From the NCBI GenBank assembly GCA_034687125.1, contig JAQGBZ010000303.1:1-64000 (forward strand): a stretch of 64,000 nucleotides of DNA. The letters are read 5' to 3'. The first letter of the stretch is position 1. Every line of letters starts with the position of its first letter. Made by a program: the position numbers and the translations under genes. The notes under the pieces are model-generated. The model was given only the letters and a program-made list of their open reading frames with translations, did not search any database and was not told where the DNA came from. This document shows positions 13,001 to 28,000 of this stretch, in pieces. The DNA is from Neelides folsomi (lineage: Eukaryota; Arthropoda; Collembola; Neelipleona; Neelidae).

Positions 13001-16000
13001 GATGATATCAAGTGGTTAGAAGTTGAACATTTCCCGCGTCGGGCGATGTAATAAGGAAGCTCCGGTTTCCTTCCTAATCTTCGGTCAAACAATTTCAACT
13101 TCCTAGGATAAAACTTTTCTTTTTTACCCACCCTTGTCATTCCCACTTACGCTCTCGCGTTGGTAGAAAGATCCCAAGAAACTCCAACTTTATACTTTCA
13201 AGTTCACATTCTACTTTATTAAATGGAAGTTCTCATCCTTCTCCCTCAACTTCCTCCTTGACTGTCAATCACTTCCAGCCTTTTCCTCTTATGTTCCTCC
13301 CCTCGCATTTCTCGGCATCCCAACTGCTGGTGCTGTTCAATTGTTCCCGTATTGATCCCCATTTGGAAAAGAGCTATGATAGATATATGATAGTTGTAAA
13401 TAACTAGCTTGATTTGTTATACGAGACGTTCCTCGTTAAATTTAAAATTTCATATTTCCAACTTATTTACGTACAATTCATGTGCCGTCTTCTTCCACAT
13501 GCTCTCTCCATGGCCAAAGTTTGTGTATAAAGGTTCCATAAAGAAGTTGAGAGAATCACACGTCCAGTTTTCCCCTTCTGTCTCTTCTACTATTTGCTTT
13601 CTATGGAGGGGGACGAGCAGCTCTATGCCCCAACCAACTTTTCGGTTAATGATCTTCAAACATTGATCTCGCTCCTACGTGGAAATAAGGAAATTCAAAT
13701 AATTATTTTATCTGTCCTCAACTTGGAAACTTCAAGGATTCCCTCTAAAACTCCTCTCACCCATAAGAGCCCAATGGACCTTCATTTCCATCTATTAAAT
13801 GTTTCTTTGTTCTTCTCTTCAATTTTCCGTGTTTAAGATTATTTTAACCATGGCTTAAATGTATAGACGGCAGAGATAGAGGAATTGTCAACAGTCGTTT
13901 GTTTGCCTCGTTCGACTTTCGAAACTTTCCACGTTTATTAAACTTGAGGGATGGAAGACAGAAGGACTGGGGTTTTTAAGGGTTTGAGGGGCCAATAAAT
14001 GAATATGCATTAACCACTACTGTTTTTAATAAATCATTAAAATGGGAACCATTTTTGTTTATTTAAACTGAAGGCTCAAATATTAGTTGAGTCATCCTCT
14101 CACCTCCTTGAGACTTGCGGTAATCAAAAGAGATCCCAAGAGGGTCAACAGCAAAGTAAAACAACTTGAGATTTTAAATTTCTTTTAAATCCCTTTGGAC
14201 CCTACACGTGTTCGGTTAAGATTAAATCTCTAATTTTTCTCCATACTAACACAGTTTCAGAGGAATCTTCATAAATTTCCATATCCTTATGTCATATAAC
14301 TTCCCATTTCCCTCTCCTCCTCCCTTCGTCCTTTATGATGAGAAAATGGTGCGGAGTCATAAAGGATCCAAAATTTGGACGATGCCGTAAGTTGAGATAA
14401 AACCTCGACATTTCTTATTTACCAAGAACCGAACCGAACCTTCCACATGAACGGATCGAATATGTATAGGGAAATTTCCAATAAAGCCTTAAATTTCATG
14501 CAAATGAAGAGGCGCGGAAGGAGGAGAAATGTTGAAGGGCCGGAACATTAAAAGACTTTATCGTCCATAAGAGTGAGGAATGTGGCCATTTGGGCCAATG
14601 ATGGAACTTTCACCTGAAGATCCCCACCAGCTGAGCCTTCCCAATCCACGTGTGGGAAAGGGCGAAAAACATATATTCTATGCATTTCACATAATCTCGG
14701 ATTTGGCAATATTTCCTCCTGACGTTCGCATTTTTCATGTACGGAAAAATGAAGTGAGAGATGAAGATTTGAGCGGAGTGGCAAAAAAATAAAATTAATG
14801 TGCGAAAGACTCGCTGGGATCATCGGGGTGGTAAATGAGGATTTCCCAATCGGTCGTCATGTTGCTATCGGCCATCGGCCAGTTTGTGTATCGATCCACG
14901 CCCGTTTGGATGGAGGAGGATCTGAAGAGCCTTCATATCCCCAATTCCCAGTTTACTCTCCAGGAAACGAGGGAGAATTTCTCGCCAAAATATTTTTGAG
15001 ATCCTTGAGCAAAGAAAGTTCTTGGCGAAGGTTGTTGAACATCTCCTCGAGTTTTACTTCACGGATCGAATTCAAATCCTCTTTGGTCCGATATGAGAAT
15101 TGGAAGGTGTCGGATCTTCGGGGTATTTTATAGTCGCGGAGAACAAACGGAGAATTTCGACCATCTCATCAGTGCGAAAGGGCTATAACATCAAGTAGGG
15201 AGAAGACAAGGAAAGCTTTTGCTCCAATTTAAACTTCCATGTCGAATACACAACTATTTGGAGATAGGGGCAGGGGCGATAAACGTTGCCCTCCGTCTCT
15301 TCGCCGTCACTATCTCCACAATGAAGGGCCGCCCTTAATTTCACATGTCGCAAAGAGCCCTTCACCGTAATTGCTTTTCCCCTCAATTACATCCGGATCA
15401 TCACCCACACTTGGAACTGACTTTACAAATAATGGTTCACCATTTATGCAAACAATGGTTCTTAAACATAATTATTATGCTTTCACAAACGTCGATTTAC
15501 TTCTCATAGAATTTATTTCAATTTATTTTTAACAATATTAAGTGTTTATGGCAGACACTCTACTGTTAGTTAAAATAATTGATATATATAAATTATATTT
15601 AATATTTAAATATATTTTTATTTTGCGGAATAATTAAAAAATACCAAAACAGGATTTAAAATATAATAGGGGTGATTCAATATACAGCTGAGCACGTTCT
15701 GAGCAAATGAAATGCTCAACATTTGCCTAAACCAATTCAATATCGTGCCTAAGTTAGGATTTGCTCAGCCAACCTAGGATTTGCTGAGACAAGTTTAGAA
15801 ATGAATTGGGAACGCCGAAAGCATGCGCGATGCCCAAACCAATTCAATAAACAATTATTCCTAACTTGGGCATGCCTAAGTTAGGCCATTCAAAACAGCC
15901 TTAAGATTTGCATAACTTCCTATTCTAATTTAAAAATGGTTGTACCTCTATTTTGAACAATCATAATAGAATATAAACGAAGAAACTACCTTGAAAATTT

Positions 16001-19000
16001 ATCAGAAACAGAAGTAGAGTTTTTTGAAAAAGCGAATATTCCAAATATTATTGGAGCGATCGACAAGTCTCACATTGCCATTCAAGGACCATATCTTAAC
16101 CCTGAAATTTACTTTTGTCGAAAGCAATTTCATAGTATAAACACGCAATTTGACCTATTTTGTGAGACGACCCCATCTCACAAAATAATCGACGTTGTTG
16201 CAGAATGTCAGGGTTCAACAGCTTTATATGGAGATTCAAAATTAATGGGTATTGAATTTTTTCAATTATTTCGTCTTATGCAAATTTACTTGTTTAATAT
16301 AAAAAAATTTTATGTATATAAATTGCATATTTGATCAATAGGAGACTCAGGGTATTTAAATGAAATTAATCTATTGACTCCATTCAGAAAGCCAATTGAC
16401 GAAGCCCAAGTAAATTTTAATAATGCGCATCGCATTACAAGATGAAGCTTTGGAAGGAAGTCCAGATTTAGATGCTTAGACAAGTCAAAATCTATTATTG
16501 ATGTATAAAGTTTTAAAGGAAATATTTATATTAATGCAATGATTAATTCACAGATCAGGTGGCCATTTATGTTACGCGCCATTAAAAGTATGCAAAATCA
16601 TTATTGCAGCTTTAGTGATGCATAATTTCGCACAAGAAAGAATGAATTTAATTTAAGAAGATCAAAATGATTTAGAAAATGTGTATTTACCTCAATTACA
16701 AATAGAGTTAGAAGAGAATAAATTAATCATTTTTTATACGCCAATTGCTCCCTCAATAATTCATTATGTTGTCTTTTCGAAGAATTTTTTTCTTCTAATA
16801 AATTTGCGATGATATTCAGTCTCATTTTGGGTTTCAAGCTGTTGAATTTATTGAAGTAGGTACAATGGAGAGGGCCTTGTACCATTAGAAGTAGAGTTAG
16901 TTTGAGTTGTGAATCGAGGAACATTTGACTTCATGGGTTCAGTTTGAATTTTGTTCCAAGTTCCTCTCTTGGGTCATTTCCTCATGTTTCCTCATGTCTC
17001 ATGTTTATAAGAATGTGTATTTATTTAATTGACTATTTGAATATTTATTTAACAATCATAAATACTAAAATTCATTTATCTAAATATTTAAATTACCATG
17101 CTGCTCGAACTTGGCATTACAACTGCTAACTCCGCACATTCATCGTTTTTCACACACTCTGAAAAATTATTTGGATAATATTTGATATTTTGTATTTGTA
17201 TTTATAGTTTCATTATATCATAATTTACAATTTAATATTTTTCTATTATAAAAATATGAATTTTTAAATTATCTGACATGTCAAACCCCCCAGGTACTCC
17301 TTGTACGGCGTCAATTAGAATAGCAGAACGAATCTTTTCATCGTTTTCCGAAAGAGGAATTATTTTCCGAAACCTCCACCTGTGATTCGCATTTCAACGC
17401 GATTACTTGCTTCGATTTTCTTAACTGTATCTTTCAGTTTGCTACTTTTTTTTACCTGAAGAGTTTTTTACCTGTTGTTTGAGACCGAATTGACTTCGTT
17501 CCAAATATCTCCAGCCACTTTCACTTTTAAAGGTAGTTAAACTTGAAAAATGAGTTTCAAGACCAGCTGTATATCCATCTATCAAAGCCGACTCTGTCCA
17601 ATTAACACTTCTAGCTTTTGACTTTTGACTCATAATGGTAATTTTCCATTAATTAAATGTGATGAGGGAATTCAACGTAAAGATTATCTCACAATCTCAT
17701 AAAAATTCAAAATAAAATGAACGCGGTTCATCATACGGTTTCAGCTTTCCTAAAGTTAGAAAATGCTGAGCAAGCCAGAGTCTGAGCAAAATTGTATATT
17801 GAATCTCACGATTCGTAAGTTAGGCATCTAGCTGAGCAAATCCTAAGCTAGGCAAAAGCTATGCAAATGTTATTGAATCACCCCAAATATACCTAACATA
17901 TCGGTATTTATTATATGTACTTTGTATTAAATATTTTGCAACTGGAAATTTATAAAGGTATTGGAGTATTGAAAGCCTTCAAAACATGTACAGTGTGATA
18001 CAAATATTATGTATTAACAACAAAGATCAAGAAATTGTCTCGTATGAAAGCCTTGGTGTATTTCTTAAAGGCGTTTGAATTTGAAGAGAACCAATTTAGT
18101 TGAAAGGCTCAAATGTCCCGAGGGCGAGGAAGATCGTGAAATTTACTTATGATTTGCGGTCGCTGTCTTTTAGCCGTCTATTAAGAGAATTAGAGGGTCG
18201 GCTTTTCCAGAAACAAAAAGTAGCAAAAAGAACCCTCAAGTTGATTTTGAAGTAGGATAAAGAAATAAAAAATATGGCTCGTTTGCCCTTTGGCTATTTC
18301 GCAACATCAAAGTTTCTGACGGAAAAAACACTTTCAATTCATCTTGATAAGAAAATTCACCCGGCCTCTAAAAAAATTCACAAATCTCCTTTTTCTTAAG
18401 ATAGAAAAGATAAACTTTCCTCGGGTGAATTTTCCAACATAATAAATATCAAAAACCTAAAGTTTTGCATAAGCAAATTCGCATTAGTAAACAATATTAT
18501 GTTTTATTGTGCAAACAATCTGGTCCGATGCAGAACTCGGCATTTTTCAAACATAACCACCGCGAACTTCCTACTTTAACTAACACGAGTGGTTAAAGTG
18601 ATGTAAATTTTGTAAGCTTGCCAGATAACTTTATAGATTTGCAAATTAATCAAACTCCAATTTAAAAATGTATCCAGAATGGGACTGAGGGATGAAACGT
18701 AAATTATAGGTGTGGTACATGTGTAGCCAGGAGTCTATAGTTTATAGTGAAAGGGACACCTTTGGGATCCTCTGGTTTCCACCTCGGTGGGTTTTATTAT
18801 AACCATTACTTTCCTTTATGCTTTCCATGGTCGGCTGACATGTGGTTTCTCCAACTATCTCCTTCCCGCCCATAACGAGTTTTTGTCATATTTCCCATTA
18901 AAGAACCTTCCTGACAACCCTTCGAGACGACGGGTAAGAAAGTGTCATCAAGAAAGGCATGAATATGTAAAACCCAATCCTGGGTTTCCTTCTATCATCC

Positions 19001-22000
19001 CGAAGGATAAGAATAATAGATTAGAATATTGGAGGGTTAAGTTCCCTCAAGGGCCGATAACCACGACCGCCCGCTCCACTCATCCATGGAAAGGAGATAC
19101 CTGTCAGCAGTCTGTCCCTTTCAAATGCACTTCATCTCCTTTGAACCCATTTCCCTTCTCTACTTCCGTTGAGAGCAAAGAAGATTTCCTCAATATCCTT
19201 TTTAAATCTCATTCAAAAGAACAAAAATTTCTTTCAATGATTCCCAATTTGATTTTGTACGGGAAATAATTCTCCAGGAAGGAAGGACAATATGGGAGAA
19301 AGAAGGAAGATGAAAGGAAAAGGAAAGCGAAGGAGAAACCCAGATGTGAGCAGTTTGGCCCTGAAGTTGAGCCAAAAAATAGAAAATTGATCTCTTCCTT
19401 ATGTTTAAACCTCCCTGTCTGTCTTCTTGTAATATGCATACATAACATATACATAGTCTAGAGCTGAAGAAGAAAGTAAAAGGAGTTCCAATCTTTCTTC
19501 GCAGTTTTTCCCTTCTTGAATTTTTAATCAGGAAAGGGCATTTTAGGTGTCTTTTATATACATTAATAAGGAGCAAATCCCCATTATGAGCTAGAGCTTT
19601 AACCTTCGAACCAACAGTTTATTCTCATCCTTCTTCAAGGAGAAAGGAAACCCCTGCCGTTCTTTGAACATACGAGACAAAGACAGAGATCCCCTTCCTC
19701 CCTCTTCATTGAGTGTAATCTAAATGGGAATCAGAATCGTATTAAAAGACGCATATTACACATGGGGGTGAAGGTACGAGTGCGAGGGACCCCTTCTGTT
19801 ATATAGTTAAATATACCTGATGGCTTCCAATGAAAGCTGAATGAGTGCCTTGAACTTCATCTGCAAAGCCCCATATGCTACCTCAATATTTGCTTACAAT
19901 CTCTCTCCCTATATCGTACGTAAACCCTGTTGTTCTATTTGGTATAGTATGTTTGAAGGAAGGTATAATGTATCCGTATATATTCATATATGCGTTACAC
20001 CTTTGTAGGATCATGATGCGAATAAAATGTATTTATGCAAGAAGGGGGAAATCGGACCCGAAGTTTAACTTTCTCTTTCCTATAGGGAATTTCGAAGTCA
20101 AAAGTTGTGGCTGATGGATGGTATTAAATAGGAAAGGTTTTCAAACTGTTTAACTATACCATTTACAATACAAGGTATTCATGATGGAGTAGGAATGCAT
20201 TTATTACAAACGTTGTTCCCCAACACTTTCCCATCTTTTACCTCATGAATAGCTGAACGTTGCATGTTGAGTTTTAATTGAGGAAAAACGATAAGAATTT
20301 CTACTTCCTTTCATAAAGAACTTTGAATCATTTTTTGAAAATAACGAGTTCTTTTCCGGAGACCTCAAGGCCATTTTTATTTTGGGAGAATGCAGAATGA
20401 GATTTTGAGGAATGAATCCCACTGCATTTTTTATTAACGAGAAAATTAGTGTTTGCTATAAGTTAGGTATAGCGGGAGGCCAAGGAGGTGGATGGTATAT
20501 TATTAATGGCAACTTTCTACTTCTTCATGTATAATAAATTGATCTGAAGTGGTGGTAGGTTACGTGACACACGTTGGGTGCCGAGAGAACGAGCCGTTGG
20601 GAGATGTATGGATTTTGTGATGTAACGATACTTTCGTCTCCCCTTCAGGAATATTACGTGAGGAGTCGGGAATATTATTCTTGGGATTCCTCCACCCTGG
20701 AGGAGCAGCATAATTTATCGGGCCAGGCAGGATTGGAGTGGGAGCCTTTAGAGGCGAAGGAGCAGCAGCTTCCACTTTTTATCACTTACAACCCCTGACA
20801 TTTCATTCCTCAGAAGTGTCACGAAGTTCGGGCGAGAGATGAAAAATCTGGATGATTATCCTCTGAGAGGCATCAAGGAGTCTGAGCCTCTTCTGCAGCA
20901 TCTTCGTTAAAGTAATTCTCCAGCCCCCTTCTTCATTCCTGGAGAAAATTGAGACAAATGAGGGGTGGGATGATGAGAGGCAGAATTTCCATATGCTCTC
21001 TGTCCCTCAAACGCGGTGAACAATTGAATTCGCAAAGTTCCGCAACTCCATTTTTCAATCTCATCTTTTTTATCCTCTTCGCATTCCTTTGTGCGTTCTT
21101 TTCTCTCCAATCCCCAGATGGTATTTCTCTGGTAAAAATTGACAAATTTGAATTCAAATCTCAAAGAGATTGTAATCTCAGAGAAAGTATTTGATGGCTT
21201 GAGGCTATGTTATACCATAGATATTTGTATATCTTCCCATTGTCCGTTCTTGGCGAATTCATAACTGACAATAAGACGAAGATGAAGTTTGATAAAGGCC
21301 CATATTTTCCTATGCCATCCCGCTCGAATATAAAATATTTAATAAGGATGCCAAAGAGTAAATATATAAGAGCTCAAGGCCTGGAAAAACACATTGTGTT
21401 TAAGGATGGGATAAAGAGTTATTTTGAACGGGAAATTTCCAAGGTTTTGAAACTCTTCACCTACGAAGTCCTAAGTGGAAAGTTTTATTCGGGGAGCTGA
21501 GCGAGGAATTTTGAAACCTCAGAGATGCGAATCCTGGGCCGATCCATCTTATAAACCGCTCTCGTATCTCATAATATGAAAAATATTTGATGAAGGGTTC
21601 GAGAAGAGACACGTTCATTTTCTGCCCGATTTTCCCTCTTCCATACAAATGAATCGGGATTCCGGGGATTCCTCCGCTCGCCCGATGAAAAAGTTAATAT
21701 TTTAAACTTCCTCCCCCTTTATCACTTTAATCATACGAGTGGAGAAGGGGACTCGGATATGGAGAGTTTGTGTGGGAGCTGGAAGGCCGTAATTAACATG
21801 AGGATAATTGCCATTTGGGGGATTCCTTAACGCATGTGAGGTACCCTTCATGCATACTTTATATTTTCAAGATTCTTCGGCCAACGGCCTCACCGGCCCT
21901 CCTAATCTCACACCAAGGGGAAATGAGGGGAAGAAGTTTGAAAAATTCTTTTGGCCGAAATTCCACCAAGATGTTCGAAATAAAATCCAATTATAAGAGT

Positions 22001-25000
22001 CAGAGAAAACCCGCAGACCCAGAAGGCTCTCGCAATATGTCGTACCAAAATGACAGAAGGAGATAATGGAGAAAGTTGATCTTAATGAGAGCGTTCTTCC
22101 TCTTCCTTCATATAACATATCTCTAATAACTCTGCTTGGCTTTGTAGGTGAGGGCGGGCAGCCACCGCGGATCGTCGAACATCCTGCCGACTCACTCGTA
22201 CCCAAGAGCGAACCTGTGACTCTTAACTGCCGAGCAGAAGGCGATCCGCAGCCGGAAATCACTTGGTTCAGAGACGGGAAAATGATCCGGAGTGAGAAAT
22301 CCGAGCAACGGTCGCTTCGCACAGTTCTCCCATCCGGTTCTCTGTTCTTCTTAAGGGTGAGTTCAAATAAGGTTTTTTCACAAAATTACTCAATTACCTC
22401 TAGAGGATGTAATGAAAGGGAAATTTCCTATAAAATAATCACATTCTTCCATATTATCATCTTTCCTTGGGAAATTTCATGATTTCCTCCTCCTATTCAT
22501 TTTATGACTCAACTCCCTCCCTTCCCTTAAGATCAATTTATGTACATAATACAGGAGATATTTCATGTCATAAGCTCCTTCGTGTATTTTGTGAGGAATC
22601 GTGAATCATTGGAGTTAATGTAAATAGGAATTTCCTTATGCTTCAGGAGCCTCACAATCTCGCCCTCGTTGATGCTATTATAGGAAATGAAATCAACTTC
22701 TGATTTCAATTGGTGTGAGAGTGGCGCCTGAGGCGACGTCAATTCATTGACTTTTAAATTCTGGAGGCTGAGGAATTAAGATTGCTCTTTTCCTCATTGT
22801 ATTCAATTCTCCCTTCCTTAAGTAGTGGAGGGGGGAGGGGGATAATGTTATGTATGCCCATGTACACCATTGATTAGCCACTCGAAAGCTCTTGGAAGTG
22901 TAATGTTCTCATTCCCTTCCCTTCCTTCTCTCCTTCGTCCGGAAATGAAATTTTAATGAAGAGCAAGGTGACATTGCAAGCGAAGACTCTCACCCTCCCC
23001 TTCCAACTTCCTCTCCTTCATTCTCTCCAAGAAATGAGCTTTCTCTTTTCAATGTCCTGAATGTAAAAGAAAGTAGCTAAAGCTCCTCATCCGTTCTCAG
23101 GTGCGGAAAGACGATGATGCCGGAGTTTATGCCTGTGTGGCCCAAAACCAATTTGGGGAAGTCACGAGCCGGAACGCGTCTCTCGAAGTTGCAAGTAAGT
23201 ACCTCTTGCATTTTACCGCTTTTTATAGTCATCTGTATGCAAAATGCATCTGGAGTCCGTCATTAGGAAATTACTCTTTAACCATCCATCATTTTTTATA
23301 ACAAGTTTGCTGATAGGGCTTTGAGGGCTTATTTATGAGTTCTTGATCCGTGATGATCTTATTCCGTGTGGAGAAAGAAAGGAGTGGACATTTAAAAAAT
23401 GTGAAATCCCCAATCTGGACTATCGGCGGCGAGAGGCAGGCGTGCGAAAATGAAAAATCATTCTGTCAGCCCCATGCAGTTGGCGTAGACAACGCGGAGG
23501 CCTCCACTCCGATCCATTATTTTAAATCGAGTCAAACAAGCAATTAATCTTGTAGTTGAGCCCAATGGGCCAACTGGGCCAAAACTCACATGTCTCACTC
23601 AACTGACTCCCCGTTTTCAATTTCTTTCCCCGTTTCACCACGACATTAATTCCCTTTCCTATGGATGTAACTGAAATGTTAACTCCTTCAGAATTTAAAC
23701 CCATTAGGGTCCAAAGGACATTTGTAATGCAAACATGTAAATACAAGACTCGAAATAACATTCGAGCCAATTCCGAACATGCATTTATATAAATAATCTA
23801 TTGTATCAAATCCCATACATTCAAAGTAACTCGAGATGTCCTAACTCATTGGACAGATTAAGAGGAATTTCCCTCAATTGCATTGCACATCTGGAAATCT
23901 GAATGCGAGGTCTCATCAAGTGGGAATTCAAAGTTTGCATCGATGGGTTGGGAATTGGCAAGCCCCATCGACGCAGACACGCAGTCACGTCCCAAGTGAA
24001 AGCCTGATTTCCCTCATTAAACATTTTCCTCTCTCAACCCAACATTTTGTATACACGAAGGGTGAAAGTCATTCCGGGTTTGATGAGCGACCCGTTCATG
24101 TCTACACATGACCTCTCAAGTTTAGATCCGATAATGAAGAGTGGTTTACGGAGGGAAAATTATAGGATGAGTGATCGTTACTCTCAACCCTACCATCACC
24201 CTTCATTTACATGTCCGTTGCCAGGTTGACGGGGCAGTAAGTGGTTGAAGGATATCTTCAACATCTTTACGAGATCCTGTCATTTCTGTCACCATTATAT
24301 ATCCTGGTTTAGCTTAGACATATAAAGCATAGTCTAACTAACTTTGTTGCACCTCCAGCCTCAGGGTATTCAATCATCTTTCAAAAGTTTTAAGCAGGAG
24401 GTGAGGATCGTCGAAAGTACAAACTTGTTTAATTATTCCATAGTGAGAATTATTAATTGATCGCAAATGAACCAATTTATCGTTGTAGAATGGGCCTGGA
24501 ATCCAAGTTTAATGCCTTTTCTGCAGGTTCATAATTAGAGATGTGGTTTGAAGAACGCGGTTTTCCCGTCGATAAAGGCTTTAACCAATAAATCACCGCC
24601 TGGAATGATTATTAATGTCTTCCTCCCCGGCGGGAGCGGTAATGAACAGATGTTATAGACGAGATCGATTCAATATTCACTCTCTATATACTTTGGAACA
24701 ATGCAAATTGTGTGAAAGTGAAGAACACGGCAGCTCCTGTCATGTACCTTCCATTTACCTCATCATCCCCTTGCTAAACTATTTAATTTTGATTAGTCGG
24801 CACGAGTCAAATGTATTTATGTATCGTAGATAGGAAAAAGGGGAAATCGCATTCTCTCACCGAATATTGATCTGGTGATTAGTAATAAAGATAAGCCCTT
24901 CGTAATAAACTCACCAAAAAATCCTTTAATTTATTGAATATTTACATGAACTTTGTCATTCACTCTGCATGTGTATTTATGAGTTCATGTTCAAACATCC

Positions 25001-28000
25001 ACGTTCACACAACTCCCATGTTACATTTATCCATTTTATCCATTGCACTTTCAATTTGCGTATTTGTTTGTATCGGAGTTGTTGTATTGTTGTATGCAAT
25101 AAGGGCTTTATTAGAAATCAATTCCAATTTCTTGTCATAATGTTTCGCTTTTCCGTTCTTGCCTTTTTTTATAAGAATTGAACCTAATTTTTTCCAATCG
25201 TTATTTTGACCCAAAAAGTTTCATGGCGGAATTTTATCGCATTTAATAAAATTTGATGCAAGTTTACTAATGAATTTGGTTTTATGAATAAAATAAAAAA
25301 GGAAATTGGATAAAAAGAAATTGTGCGATATCACGTCAATCTCAAGAATTTTTCTCATTACCAATAAAAACAAACTTATAACCTTTTACATTTACAAAAA
25401 ACAGATGTACAGAAATTTACGTTTTGTAAGTTTCAAAAGTTGAGCAAAATAAGAAAATTGCATGGGATAACTTTAATGAAATTTCAAAACATTGTGCATT
25501 TTTATTTATTACTTTAAACTCGGGTTTTCTGTACGTGTGCATTTGCCCTTATTTGATAGGCGAATGCTAATTTTCACAGTTATTGCGTGAACGGTTGGCG
25601 ACAGGCGAGACGGTAAATCATTTAATCCACACAAACTTGTGAGAAACTGTGAGAGAAGACCTCATAAAAAAATTATATATATTAAAAATATCTACACGTA
25701 GGAAATAAGGAATAGTTATAAATTAAGTGAATGAAAAGAGTGAGCACTAAGGTCCTCATATAATTTATGTCTTTAAAACCAACGGGGCAAGTCCTGAGTC
25801 ACGTTTAAGAAGGCTGTGACTGATATGTCCATTGCGTGCTAATACCAATTAATGCAATCTCCTTGTTATGACTTTCACATGTAAGGCGAGGAAAGGAGTT
25901 AAAGAAAATAAAATACATTCAAAAATTGCAGCTACAGTTTATCTCTTCCTCAGAGCCATTTGAGTAAAGGAAGGTAATTTTGTTTCAAAGGAAGATTAGC
26001 TGTTTCTCTACGTTGTAAATTAATGGCAATTCACAGGGAAGGAGTTAATGGCTGTTATTTAAGAGTCTCCTTTTCTCTTCCATTCTCTCTTATAACTCAC
26101 CGATTTACTTTTTACGACTGAGGTTTTACCGAAAGGAGTATGGGTTTGACCTGTATGTTTGTCTGTATGTCTGCGTTTTCTTTGGAAGCTATCTCCTCCC
26201 TAACGCCTTAACCGATCAGACCACATAATACATCAATCGACAGGGTAAAATTTCAGGCAGTACGTAGGCAGTAATTTTACAACGATCAATTAATTAGCCA
26301 TGATTAACCATAGAAAAAAATTGAAAATCCATTAGAAACACAACTATAGTTAATTCTCACTGGGAACACGCGTGAGTTTTAATCGAATTATTTAAAATGC
26401 TTAAGCGGGGCTTATCTGGTAACGTGCACAAGCGTTACCTGTGCATATTTAAGCGGTTAGTTCAAACTTACGCGTGTTCGGAGCTCGAATCTACTATAAT
26501 AATAAATAAAATTTCTATAAAATAATTTATAATGTGATCGGCAATTTCGTTAAACTTTGTAAATGGAAATTATGATTTTGAAACTTTAACTACTTGACTT
26601 GCCATCACTCTCGAGATGGCAAGTTTACTCGAGTTTACTCGAGTTTACTCGAGTTTACTCTACAATCTTTTAATTGTCATTTACTATCCATTTTAAAAAT
26701 CACTTTTTAAGTCAAACAACGAATTCACTCCTTTCGATTAAAAATCATGAAATAAAACCAAATTGAAAAATTGAAAAACGACAGGCATGGGTAATAAAAA
26801 GCATTGCAAATTAGAACAGATATATAAATTGTAATCATATTCACACTTATTGTTAGCAAATACATCTAAACTTATCAGTAATAGGTAAGCGAGTTTTGGG
26901 TTCTGATATCTGATTAATGTTTAACAATGATCAACGTTCTTCAGCGTTTGTGTAATTCTTCTCATAGGTTATTGTTCTAACAAAGACTATGAAGCTAATG
27001 TATTTCTCCACAAAACACCCAAGACTCATCACACTTTGGGATGATATAAGCGTCTGACACTTGAAAGTGTTCACCATTGTTCAAGATATGGAGTATTAGA
27101 AATTAGATTGTAATTTCCCCACGGGTAATTTAAACGATATATTCTATAGAATTTGAAGGTCTTGTATGCCTCTATAAATGACCTAAGACTCATTAGGCTG
27201 GGTTATGATACAAGTGTCTGACGCTTAAGTGTGTTCTCTATTATAATTATAATAGAGTTAATAAAGTAAGAATTTTTAACCTATCCATGATTGAATTTAA
27301 CTAGATTAATTGTAAAATACTTGAAGAATTTGCGACGAACTCAGCAATCATTTGTTGAGGTTATTTCATGCTTTTTATTACCAATGACTCAGTCGTTTTT
27401 CAATTTTTCAAATTGGTTTTTGTATTTACTTTTACACCAAGTGAAATACATTTTACACATTGTTTATCCTATCTACTCTTCCAATGGCAGTTTCAGAGAA
27501 TCAGATTAGATTCAAGTTGGAGAAAATTTGAATATTAAAAAGTTATTCGAGCTGAGGGGGAAATTCAGAGGAGATATGACCGTGCTTTACGAGTCGAGCA
27601 AAGGTGAAGGAGGCGAGGAAATATGCAATATTTTAGTATAAATGGAATTTCTATCTTCCCTCGGATTCCATTTCCTCATATTCGGGCGGATCTGCATGAA
27701 TCGAAACGTGTGCCCGAGTCCCGTGAAATATGACCGTCTGAAATTATCGTGAGTAAATTGAGGAAGTTGTGTCCGTGTGGTCCAGCGACCCTTTCCCGGG
27801 GAGTAAGATTTCTGAAGAGGTCATAAAGGGAAATAGAACTCCTTTTTATAGTTGGTCATCATGCCCTTGAATGATTGGCCAATTTATGCGACAGTTATTG
27901 TGATTTCCTGACACCAGAGGAAATCGAAAATTTCACGAACTAAAATTACAGGAGGCGAATGAAGGGGAAATATAATTCCTATCCTCCTTTTTAATCACGA

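Larger units (their letters stand above)
15669..17884. mobile_element. PIF/Harbinger DNA transposon, decayed
   Basis: The element is bounded by perfect 14-bp inverted repeats, GGGGTGATTCAATA at 15669-15682 and its complement at 17871-17884. Inside each end lie repeated subterminal motifs such as GATTTGCTCAGC and CCTAAGTTAGG, in both orientations. It carries the two genes typical of the superfamily, a HARBI1-like transposase (plus strand) and a Myb/SANT-like protein (minus strand), in convergent orientation and both broken. The expected 3-bp target duplication is not clean: ATA on the left against AAA on the right. It lies in robo intron 1 and interrupts no coding exon. Confidence 0.85.

Noticed and set aside
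14548-15133. Cluster of overlapping frames on both strands in robo intron 1
   Set aside because: Frames on opposite strands cover the same bases and none shows a protein family pattern.
18787-19269. 160-codon plus-strand frame with hydrophobic N-terminus in robo intron 1
   Set aside because: No domain, no splice partners, and overlapping frames of similar length on the other strand. Length is compatible with chance in this less AT-rich intron.
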